Positions 20,601 through 25,558 of a DNA stretch of 25,558 nucleotides are shown here, one piece after another. A program made the position numbers and the translations under genes. Within the stretch, counting starts at the first letter, position 1, and every line of letters starts with the position of its first letter. The stretch comes from Echinostoma caproni (Eukaryota > Platyhelminthes > Trematoda > Plagiorchiida > Echinostomatidae): positions 7,990 to 33,547 of the forward strand of contig UZAN01044808.1 of NCBI GenBank assembly GCA_900618425.1, read 5' to 3'. A model generated the notes under the pieces. That model ran no database searches and had not been told where the DNA came from. It worked only from the letters and a program-made list of their open reading frames with translations.

Positions 20601-23564
20601 GACTGTGATTCTACAACGGAGCAAACACCCATGGTTATCACCGAACTGTGTGAGTTTCTCCGGTTTTTTATCACTGCCTCATCGGTAATTAGATTTATCG
20701 ATCGCCTACTAATATTTATTAAAGCTTGAATATTCCCATGATAGCATTGAGAAAAGGAGTCGGCGAGCGAACAATTGTTTTCAGATATTCCTAGTCATGC
20801 TCTTGCATATCATATAGTGGAAAAAATTCTTACATACTCATAGCCATTGGCTCAATTTAAGGTCATTAATCGGAGGCAGAGAATAATGGAAGCGTATGCG
20901 TGTGTTGTGTGTTCTTTGCGTGTAGGACTGTTTAGCGTGTTAACTGATGTGACCTTTCCTCAGTTGGGTCAAGTGACAAGTCATGTTCTGTCTTGGTTTT
21001 CACATCCGGCCAAGGCGCCAAACGTTTTTGGGCACACAGGTTAGGGCCTAGTAAGCAAATGGCGATCGCCTCGACCAGGGCCACCAATTCGTTTTCTGAA
21101 TAATATTTATTAAATAGTGTAAATTTGTGTGAGGAAACAGTGATGAAAAGCGTTATTTGATGCGTTGCGGAACGTGCTTTCTTGTTGCAGATGCAATTTT
21201 CCATTATGCTATGACCATATTAATTGGGAATCGCATTAGATTGATAAGTCTTACATTAACTTAAAAGACTTGTAAAAATAACTGGAGTGAACGACAGAAG
21301 GAGTTCTGCATTAGTGTTGGCGCATAACATGGCACAAACCACTTGTTCCAAAATCGGGGGCGCGCTACATTCTTTTCAAAGCCAAGTACCGCTTGTAAAT
21401 TCATGACAATCTGCATATAAATTGACGAACAAACCGATAGAGTGTAATACAGCAACTGACTTATAGGTAATACATGTAATGTTTCAACAAGAGAAAAGAG
21501 ATTATCTCGTGGAGAATTCGATGGGGCCAGTTCAGTTTTTACAACCATTAAACATGCGCCTTCGGTCGATGTCTTTTCGCCGTCCATTATGATCAAGGAT
21601 TAGGATGAAGACAGAAAAGTTGACAGCGGAATAAAACAGAAGATGAAGAATTCATATTTACCAGGGTTGCAAGAATAATGAGTAGATGAACGAATGCCAC
21701 ACGGTTTGCAACACTCAGCCATATCACTCACGATCCCTAACCACGGGCTAGGCTGATTCCGCGGTCCCCATTCAGGTAAATTAATGCGATCCATATGACT
21801 GGATATCATGGTTAGGATTTTCATACCCTCATGCCGGATTTCAGTTTGACCGCCCTTGACCTTTCTTCAAACGCTTCCTGTCTCGACAAACATCGCGCGC
21901 CGTGGCAACCTATTTGGCCATATGTGTAACGCATACCGCAACTAATGCAATCTGTGGAGGTCAGTAAATCGCCGCAGTGGTAAATCGCGATTACCCGAAA
22001 TTCTGCGCCTAACCTCAGCACTACTTGTCCGGTTGCGTCACCATAATCGAGCGTAGGCAGCGGTGTTTGAACACCAACAATCTATTTTTATCCTATTTTC
22101 GTAATGGTCAAGTCTCTGCGCCGTGGATCAGCACAGATTTAACTGGTGCGGCATACACTCGGTTCTTCATAGACAAATAGATGTTGCAATGGCATCCCAG
22201 ATGCCTCAAGTTTGCAACTGTCAATCGAGCCTTCTGTATGCGTGCCGACACTTTTTCCGTCATGAATCCCCCAGGTGAATGACAAAATTATTCTACATCC
22301 TCTACTAATTCCCCAGTTAGAGTGAGGTCAGGGACTAGGCCAACCCAGTCCAGAAGCAACTCTTTACACTTTTATTTCCATCAAAAACGTGATCGTCACG
22401 CACTGATGACGCAATCATCTAAAACTCGTTCTGTGGCTCATCTCTCAGCGTATTAAGACGGTGTTATTGTGATTTTAAGTGTCAGTAGTACTGTCTACAA
22501 CCGATATAACTTCTTTGGTTCGCCAAACGTCATCCGGACAAGGAACCAAAAGTAATTTCCCTCGGTCTCGATCCTTCAACCCAACAAGGTGCCAGCGCTG
22601 TAGAGGTTAGTTCGAAACGTGGCCAGCCAACAATTATTGTTTGCTGACATCTTTTTCCCACGAAATCATATGATACATAGAGCTAATTTGATGAAATTAT
22701 ATGCACAATATACATCTCATGGAGCTCCACCGGTGTTGGTGGGATTACGGTGAAAAACATTGAATGGGAACTTCCGGATTTCCCAGACTGTGAGACGGCA
22801 GATCTACGGTTTGCTTCACAATGCTTATCTTAATTGGTGAATCAAGTCATTACTTTCCAACCAAACATGTTCATTAAGATTTATAAAGCTTGACTAGTCC
22901 GAATAGTTTCAGTCCACTTATCAAAGGGTTCGCAAATTTGACTCAAAGTTTGTCCCAGTAGACGATGAAATCGAACGCGAAAACCAATATAGACAATGAA
23001 ATGGTTCACGCTGACCCACGAAATCACTGAACCAAAACTGGTTTTTGGGCATTACACCACGTCAACCCGTCGGAAGAGTCTCCAATCAAGCACAGGCAAT
23101 TTATCTGGTGAGAAACAACATGGACCAGGACAGGTTCAACGCTTGAAACTTACCCGGTGGAAGAACTCTGCTTATGTCAAATGTGTAAGCTTTGAATACG
23201 ATTGTGGTGATAAAGGTACTGCATACACTACTAATAGAAACATCAAGCTAAAAGGAACGAAAATACCGAGGAAACAACTTTCTAGTGTTGTTATTTCTTT
23301 TGCATACTAATAAAACTCCATAATAATGACGTAAAAGTATGCAGAAAAGTACAGCAGTACATAACTTCCGCTACAACCGATCTCTTCCCTCATGAATCCT
23401 AACAACAACACCTATGATTTGGACTATCAGCCGATATACAGAGCTCTTATCTGCTATCTGTAACCAGTGACTATCGAACACGGAACGGGATGGCCTGTTT
23501 CAGTCCGTTTTATGCGGCCGGAAGTATGTTCGCGTCAACAACGCTGACCAGTTTAGCCTCAAAT
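8360..23564 (+). CDS. slo1: Partial divergent SLO/BK-type potassium channel gene, five internal exons
   Basis: The coding join is 8360-8661, 11117-11341, 19488-19662, 20602-20649 and 23431-23564, 884 nt or about 294 codons. SLO1/BK channels are tetrameric plasma-membrane K+ channels opened by voltage and cytosolic Ca2+; they damp excitability in nerve and muscle. The exons supply the linker after RCK1 and most of RCK2 of the cytoplasmic gating ring. Landmarks in order are DSTGLFYW, DHILVCL, FVMPLRST, ELKPIVFLGD, GSPLSRAYLRA, DKESILSTLNI, TPMVITEL and SPFYAAGSMFAS. Each matches a conserved BK block in the correct order. All introns are GT-AG, and the entry phases (1, 0, 0, 1, 1) match the preceding exits. 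No stop occurs in the join, which argues against a pseudogene. The pore, RCK1 and C-terminus are not found. Divergence is high, so this is probably a paralogue rather than the main BK channel. SLO3-like function is an alternative label. Confidence 0.85.
8662..9418 (+). other. Channel intron, 5' part
   Basis: This is the first part of the 8662-11116 intron. A perfect 18-nt palindrome, CCTATTCATATGAATAGG, lies at 8839-8856. The frame at 8926-9234 has a tRNA-like trace (GGACTCGAAC near 9017) but no coding support. Confidence 0.6.
9419..10300 (-). mobile_element. Mariner-family DNA transposon, broken transposase
   Basis: On the minus strand the 9883-9419 frame carries the catalytic region of a mariner transposase: GEAPRLIFQRERSM, ITVFMVKNGLRATLPL, QQSTLTGDWYTTH, NHASAHRSHVV and VGHPPYSSTLPFCDV. 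The helix-turn-helix part lies upstream in other frames: AACGDNAHTF, RRSLDDETRCGRPVE and LMKAIGISYESTRTILHEE between about 10200 and 9940. The first catalytic Asp block reads GNETW instead of GDETW, the second has lost the Asp of HHDNASAH, and the third reads YSSTL instead of YSPDL. All three D,D34D residues are therefore lost. No clear terminal inverted repeats were found. The copy lies antisense inside the 2.5 kb intron 8662-11116. Confidence 0.85.
10301..11116 (+). other. Channel intron, 3' part
   Basis: Nothing is recognised between the mariner and the exon at 11117 except the pyrimidine-rich run CGCCCCTCCCCGTCTCCTGG that precedes the acceptor. Confidence 0.6.
11117..11341 (+). CDS. slo1: SLO channel exon: start of RCK2 domain
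   Basis: This 75-codon exon is phase 0 at both ends. The acceptor is GGATTTCAG|TCA at 11116/11117 behind a C/T-rich tract, and the donor is TCC|GTGAGTGTG at 11341/11342. It encodes the first beta strand of RCK2 (DHILVCL, compare DHIVVCL in BK), then LASFVMPLRST (BK: RNFVMPLRAS) and ELKPIVFLGD (BK: ELKHIVFVG), then QEWCSLRNFPQIYIL (BK: REWETLHNFPKVSIL). The usual NFHYH tract is replaced by RIPMQ. The frame stays open for 30 codons past the donor, but that stretch is TG-rich intron with no family similarity. It joins directly to 19488, restoring the ILxGSPLSRA block. Confidence 0.88.
11342..11475 (+). repeat. TG/CA-rich intron start with near-palindrome
   Basis: Directly after the donor GTGAGTGTG the intron holds a (TG)n stretch (about 11350-11366). 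Further on, at 11428-11453, there is a 26-nt near-perfect palindrome centred on ACACGTGT with GTGAGCAC and GTGCTCAC arms. Alternating purine-pyrimidine DNA of this kind can adopt Z-form or bind splicing regulators. Confidence 0.6.
11579..11965 (+). mobile_element. RTE-like LINE 3' fragment
   Basis: The translated pieces SEVRR (about 11612), LYRLRSLSPI then stop then RMPEQRLP (11700-11750), LFADICWGWKK and FPDWSPE match the C-terminal tail of RTE-type reverse transcriptases of flatworms (SNAEVRRRVLG, LHRLRWLGHVLRMP, GEGWKKRRGGQ, LPGWGPKD). Several in-frame stops and shifts make it a relic. It starts within the 11342-19487 intron about 240 nt after the RCK2 start exon and is sense to the channel gene. 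Only the extreme 3' end is present, consistent with 5' truncation at insertion. Confidence 0.75.
12232..12274. repeat. AT-rich dinucleotide tract
   Basis: An imperfect (AT)n tract with TATATGTATATACATATATA at its core; it can form hairpins. It lies inside the long channel intron. Confidence 0.8.
13605..13628. repeat. ATC trinucleotide tract
   Basis: A short run of ATC repeats, ATCATCATCGTCATCATCATC, in the long channel intron with no coding context. Confidence 0.7.
14283..14512 (-). repeat. tRNA-derived SINE, copy 1 of inverted pair
   Basis: These 230 bases are, in reverse complement, nearly identical to 18582-18811, with three differences by eye. The tRNA-like head is at the right end, on the minus strand. 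It has a B-box-like GAATTCAAATCCC and an A-box-like CCACGGTGGTAAC. The tail holds an ATCAATCAATATCAAT tract, read on the minus strand. Flanks of the two copies differ from each other, so these are separate insertions. No target-site duplication was identified. Confidence 0.8.
14558..14574. repeat. (TA)n microsatellite
   Basis: A perfect TATATATATATATATA tract about 45 nt beyond the head end of SINE copy 1. Confidence 0.85.
14725..15890 (-). mobile_element. RTE-like LINE, C-terminal half of reverse transcriptase
   Basis: Leftward translation gives motif A FLDMRAAFDSIDR (about 15870-15830), MRQGCPIS (motif B, near 15680), FAIDDV, EYADDI (motif C, near 15555), FAPSKCKVLLQD (near 15435), MAGGGVGEEI, SLKGRVYCPTVSTVLLYGCE, WPLRADHVQRLSVFD, then the tail GWGPKDSDSLWLETL (near 14800). 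These are standard landmarks of trematode RTE-like elements. The RT aspartates survive, but several frameshifts and a stop near 15735 break the ORF. The endonuclease half is absent. It is antisense within the long channel intron. Confidence 0.9.
15891..18581 (+). other. Long channel intron, A/T-rich stretch
   Basis: I see no element, exon or RNA gene here. Short frames at 16360-16554 (-) and 17382-17579 (+) lack any domain. Any insertions present are too old to recognise by eye. Confidence 0.55.
18582..18811 (+). repeat. tRNA-derived SINE, copy 2 of inverted pair
   Basis: This is the plus-strand partner of 14283-14512. The tRNA-like head starts near TACAGTGGTAACGC (A-box-like) and continues to GAATTCAAATCCC (B-box-like), with CTGGG and CCCAG able to pair as a T-arm. 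The body runs to TGAGTTGAATGTGAA. It lies in the same channel intron as copy 1, 4.1 kb downstream and in opposite orientation. Confidence 0.8.
18812..19487 (+). other. Long channel intron, 3' end with an open splice-bounded frame
   Basis: A frame between AATTTCAG (19122) and CAG|GTGAAC (19376/19377) is open for 84 codons, but in the phase supplied by the upstream channel exon it would hit TGA after eight codons. No family resemblance is seen. The poly-C tract lies just downstream. Confidence 0.5.
19430..19441. repeat. Poly-C tract before a channel exon
   Basis: A run of about eleven or twelve C lies some 45 nt upstream of the AG acceptor at 19487. C-rich tracts at this distance can bind poly-C binding proteins and influence splicing; that role is inference only. 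Confidence 0.75.
19488..19662 (+). CDS. slo1: SLO channel exon: RCK2 PLSRA / DKE block
   Basis: The acceptor is CAATCTTAG|GGC at 19487/19488 and the donor is CACG|GTGAGT at 19662/19663. It enters in phase 0 and leaves in phase 1. The encoded GSPLSRAYLRAAGV, CSTCVVLS and DKESILSTLNIRRM match the BK blocks GTPLSRADLRAVNI, CDMCVILS and DKEAILASLNIKAM at the same spacing. This is one of the best-conserved parts of RCK2 and secures the family assignment. BK normally has an Asp in SRADLRA; here it is Tyr. The two cysteines of the CxxC pair are kept. Confidence 0.9.
19832..20155 (-). mobile_element. Possible LINE reverse-transcriptase thumb remnant
   Basis: A 107-codon minus-strand frame contains LLGLRFDRQLRWCIHVTSVV, the pattern (LGxxFDxxLRWxxHV) often seen after the RT active site in jockey/CR1-type elements, where a short strand is followed by a helix. 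The rest (RKLFLQTHSFCIKKS) shows no firm landmark. There is no active-site motif to confirm it. It lies antisense in the 939-nt intron between two channel exons. Confidence 0.3.
20602..20649 (+). CDS. slo1: SLO channel micro-exon ending in ITEL
   Basis: This is a 48-nt exon. The acceptor is a long T-rich tract ending ATCATCAG at 20601, and the donor is CTGT|GTGAGT at 20649/20650. Phase 1 entry completes a GAC codon with the preceding exon, and it leaves in phase 1. It encodes DCDSTTEQTPMVITEL; TPMVITEL matches the BK strand VPMITEL or IPIITEL just before the calcium bowl. A competing donor two bases earlier (GTGTGA at 20648) would leave phase 2, but only the phase 1 choice joins the next exon with normal spacing. 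Confidence 0.7.
20650..21639 (+). other. Channel intron before the RTE fragment
   Basis: No element is firmly recognised. Minus frames 21204-20932 (NELVALVEAIAICLLGPNL) and 21596-21261 may derive from dispersed repeats but show no diagnostic motif. Confidence 0.5.
21640..22375 (-). mobile_element. RTE-like LINE 3' fragment, second family
   Basis: Leftward frames give VPDLTLTGELVEDVE (about 22335), ARIQKARLTVANLRHLGC, LSMKNRVYAAPVKSVLIHGA, SSAEVRRRISGNRDLPL, RLPRRAMFVETGS, VKGGQTE and LPEWGPRNQPSPWL. The wording differs from the 14725-15890 copy (for instance SARIQKARL and AMFVETG), so it probably belongs to a different RTE-like family. In-frame stops occur after VEDVE, HGAET and ETGSV. The copy is truncated before the RT active site. 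It is antisense in the intron 20650-23430. Confidence 0.85.
22376..23430 (+). other. Channel intron after the RTE fragment
   Basis: A 104-codon frame at 22996-23310 has no recognised domain. Nothing else is seen before the acceptor at 23430. Confidence 0.5.
23431..23564 (+). CDS. slo1: SLO channel exon: degenerate calcium-bowl segment and following RCK2 helix
   Basis: The acceptor is GGACTATCAG|CC at 23430/23431 and the donor is TCAAAT|GTGAGT at 23564/23565. It enters in phase 1 and leaves in phase 0, giving 44 codons plus two bases. The second half, SPFYAAGSMFASTTLTSLAS, aligns with the BK block QPFACGTAFAVSVLDSLMS with one inserted residue. The first half occupies the place of the calcium bowl and has nearly the same length (31 versus 30 residues from the end of ITEL to the glycine), but reads SYLLSVTSDYRTRNG instead of an Asp-rich run. 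The exon was too short to stand out as an ORF and was found by matching the helix block and intron phase. A nearer acceptor at 23501 (TTTCAG) is possible but would need the rarer upstream donor. Confidence 0.72.
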
Positions 23565-23648
23565 GTGAGTTCTGCTCTATCCATACGATATATTTGTCAT
23601 TTTGTCCTAATTTTTTTTACAAACAAACAAATGGAGCACAAAATTGAA

Positions 23649-23832
23649 GTCCAGTGAGGTGTTAGAACAACAACAAAACATTTTATACGAAATATACCCT
23701 AGATTAGAGCCCTTGAAAGTCTACTTTCCCGGAAAATTGGCAGAGTCTCGACCCTTCAACCGGGTGTTACAGTCGTGTAGTGAGCCACTAAATCAACTGT
23801 CTTCCATTAGCAGAGTATTTTCACCCAAGTGA
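23649..23832 (+). CDS. Possible next SLO exon or chance ORF
   Basis: An open frame follows the previous exon by 84 nt, begins after ATTGAAG and runs 61 codons to a stop at 23830-23832. In phase 0 it encodes SSEVLEQQQNILYEI. Its NIL..I spacing loosely recalls the NILTLIRTL helix that follows LMSAT in BK. The following residues do not show the expected TGGATPELE block, the acceptor is weak and no convincing donor is seen. It may be chance; the true next exon may lie elsewhere or beyond the window. Confidence 0.15.
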
Positions 23833-25019
23833 AAGATTATAAAGCCAACATGTGAAATCATGAATGGATTGATCGGTCATGGGTGACTACTCGAGGAGCT
23901 GGACGAGAGTGGTTAAAAGGTGAAGGTCACCATCTAATCATTCTGGAAATGTGCGTTCGGATCCCATCAACTTAACCACCAACAGCACCTGATATTAACC
24001 ATTGTCTGTGTTGTATTGCAGCCCTGTTTGGTCACTTTCTGTTTCCCGAAAATTGTACTATTCTGTATTTAACAAGAAGGAGTAAAAGACAAGAAAGAAT
24101 CATGATTTTGGGACTTACAAGAAAAGGCGTGGGATCTGGTTTCATGATATCTTGATCGTGACAGTTACCGATTTGATTCTGTTTTAAAGCTTACTGCAAT
24201 CGCGAACCGCATCTCAAAAAGGTAGCATACGACTGAATAGATATAATTCCTCATTCGGTTGCTATTTTTATACATATCTCGGAAGGAACGGGGGTCATTC
24301 TTTTGGTAACCAAAAGCCTCACATGTAAACCGACTACTTTGGCTTAGGAAACTTGATAACATCGTACCCATAAATACATCACGGACTGGTTAGTTTGTCA
24401 GACGAGTGTCCATGTCTAGACTTGGACAAATGTGAACAATGACGCACAACTTGTATTCACCCGCTTTCTGTTGCGTCAATCATGATGGGGAGTGGCTTCA
24501 TTTATCTAAATGTTTTTTTCCTGAGAACATACAAAACGAGATGGCAGCAGCGGAGCTCGAATTTACAACTTTCGGATAACTGCAATAATGACACTGATCA
24601 CTTAAACACGGCCGCTTGAGGGTCGTTTGCGTATGTGGTTAAAAAACCTTGGATGATGTTTCGCACCTCATCGCTCCCTCAAAATCAAGAAGTTCCGAAC
24701 ACAACATAACTAAACAAGTTTAAGAACCGCTGGTGGAAATGATTCACTGTTTGGGTCCCTAACCTTTATTCCATTAAGGACCACAAAAATAATAACTAAC
24801 CACAAACATGTAAAACAGGAACAGTACTAGAACCATATACAACGGGGTAAACAGGCCGAAGATGGAGTTTAGGAAGGGGTGTGGCTTGTAAAATGAGGGA
24901 ATTTTTTCTTCAGAGACCGGCGCTGCAGACTGAACATTTACTCTTCATTGAATGAAGCTTCTCGCAACTGATTACAGCTGAAACCAGAAAATCCATGGAC
25001 AGGGGAGACAAAGACATCC
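23833..25019 (+). other. Presumed downstream intron of the channel gene
   Basis: Apart from the tRNA-Ser-like head at 23900-23970, nothing is identified. Several acceptor-like AGs were tested for the expected next RCK2 block (NILTLI, TGGATPELE) without a match. Confidence 0.5.
23900..23970 (+). repeat. tRNA-Ser-like SINE head or tRNA pseudogene
   Basis: GGACGAGAGTGGTTAAAAGG resembles the 5' half and A-box of a tRNA-Ser (GCCGAGTGGTTAAGGC), and GCGTTCGGATCCC 25-60 nt later resembles the B-box. The 3' acceptor strand needed to pair with GACGAG is missing and the anticodon stem does not close well, so it cannot be a functional tRNA. It is most likely a SINE head. It lies downstream of the last recognised channel exon. 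Confidence 0.5.
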
Positions 25020-25558
25020 ATTTTCATGCCCCTCGACTGGATAAAAGAGTTTCTCCTGCAAAGAACCATATCAGTTCGTATTGGTGATGGTTCATTATCA
25101 GAGCCTATCCGCGCTGCCCGAGGGGTTCCCCAAAGAACCGTACTGGGGCCTGGGCTCTTTCTTGCTTTTACAAACGACCTGCCACATGTCCTTGAGCCTA
25201 ATACAATGATATTTGCGGACGACGCTAAGATCTGGAGAAGTCTAACACATTCAGAGGATCATATAGCACTCCAAGAAGCGATCAATGCAGCCCACCGATG
25301 GTCAATCGCCGAGTACATCGAGTTCAACGTTTACAAATGCAGAGTTTTTTCTCCTATGTTCTGGGGAACCAAATATTACCGCATGCCACGGACGAAAGGG
25401 ATTTGGGATTTATGGTTCAGGATGTTCCACGCACTGTGCCAGAGCATCACCTATGACTCTAAAGCAAGTTCGACTACTCAAACGTGTTTTCGGGCAGTGT
25501 GAAAGAGCACTGTTCCTACGCTTGCAATCAGCGTTCGTTCGGCCACACACGGAGTACG
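25020..25558 (+). mobile_element. CR1/jockey-like LINE reverse transcriptase, runs off the window
   Basis: The 25026-25502 frame encodes LDWIKEFLLQRTISVRIGDG, then ARGVPQRTVLGPGLF (motif B; normally GVPQGSVLGP), FADDAKIWRSL (motif C with FADD intact), EDHIALQEAINAAHRWS and FNVYKCRVF. After a frameshift near 25400, LLKRVFGQCERALF and AFVRPHTEY follow, matching the LKRTFG and FVRPHLEY thumb of CR1-type elements. The 5' side ends abruptly. Just before 25026 another frame has SMDRGDK, which in related enzymes stands upstream of motif A, so an internal deletion may have removed motif A. Confidence 0.85.

Noticed and set aside
20932..21204. Minus frame with NELVALVEAIAICLLG, considered as a coding exon
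   Set aside because: No domain or paired splice sites; more likely a repeat-derived chance frame.
22996..23310. 104-codon plus frame, considered as a channel exon before 23431
   Set aside because: It has no similarity to the expected bowl or RCK2 sequence, and the 20649 to 23431 junction already fits.
23501..23564. Shorter version of the last channel exon using the acceptor TTTCAG at 23500
   Set aside because: It requires the weaker donor at 20648 and would delete the whole bowl segment. The longer exon matches phase with the stronger donor and gives normal BK spacing.
23900..23970. Functional tRNA-Ser gene
   Set aside because: The 3' acceptor strand does not pair with the 5' strand and the anticodon arm is poor.

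Overview
This window is eukaryotic and most likely comes from a parasitic flatworm, probably a digenean trematode. It has no bacterial-style gene packing. Its coding DNA is a set of short exons with clean GT-AG junctions separated by 0.9 to 8 kb introns. The rest is decayed transposable elements of the kinds common in trematodes: RTE-like and CR1-like LINEs, a Penelope-like element, a mariner and tRNA-derived SINEs. The assignment rests on the mixture of elements and the divergent channel gene, not on a species-specific marker.

The main gene is a partial, divergent large-conductance K+ channel of the SLO family (SLO1/BK, KCNMA1-type) on the + strand. Five consecutive exons are recognisable: 8360-8661, 11117-11341, 19488-19662, 20602-20649 and 23431-23564. 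The intron phases agree across all four junctions, and the joined 884 nt stay open without a stop. They encode the RCK1-RCK2 linker and most of the cytoplasmic RCK2 domain. The pore, the RCK1 domain and the C-terminal end are not seen; the 3' exons should lie beyond 25558. The acidic calcium bowl that BK channels carry between the ITEL strand and the next RCK2 helix is absent here. The segment has the normal length but only two acidic residues and a basic patch. This is the most interesting observation in the window.

Region by region: 1-4190 has no recognised gene. 4190-4460 holds SINE-like tRNA-derived pieces. 5605-6895 is a dead Penelope-like reverse transcriptase on the minus strand. 8360-8661 is the first recognised channel exon. 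The next intron holds a broken mariner (9419-10300, minus). 11117-11341 is the RCK2 start exon. The 8.1 kb intron after it holds an RTE tail (+), a nearly identical inverted pair of SINEs (14283-14512 and 18582-18811) and a longer RTE reverse transcriptase fragment (14725-15890, minus). Three further exons follow, with another RTE fragment (21640-22375, minus) between the last two. A CR1-like reverse transcriptase (+) runs off the right edge.

The elements inside the gene are all intronic, occur in both orientations and nearly all carry frameshifts or lost catalytic residues, so they look like passive intron filler. The near-identical SINE pair is the only clearly young insertion.
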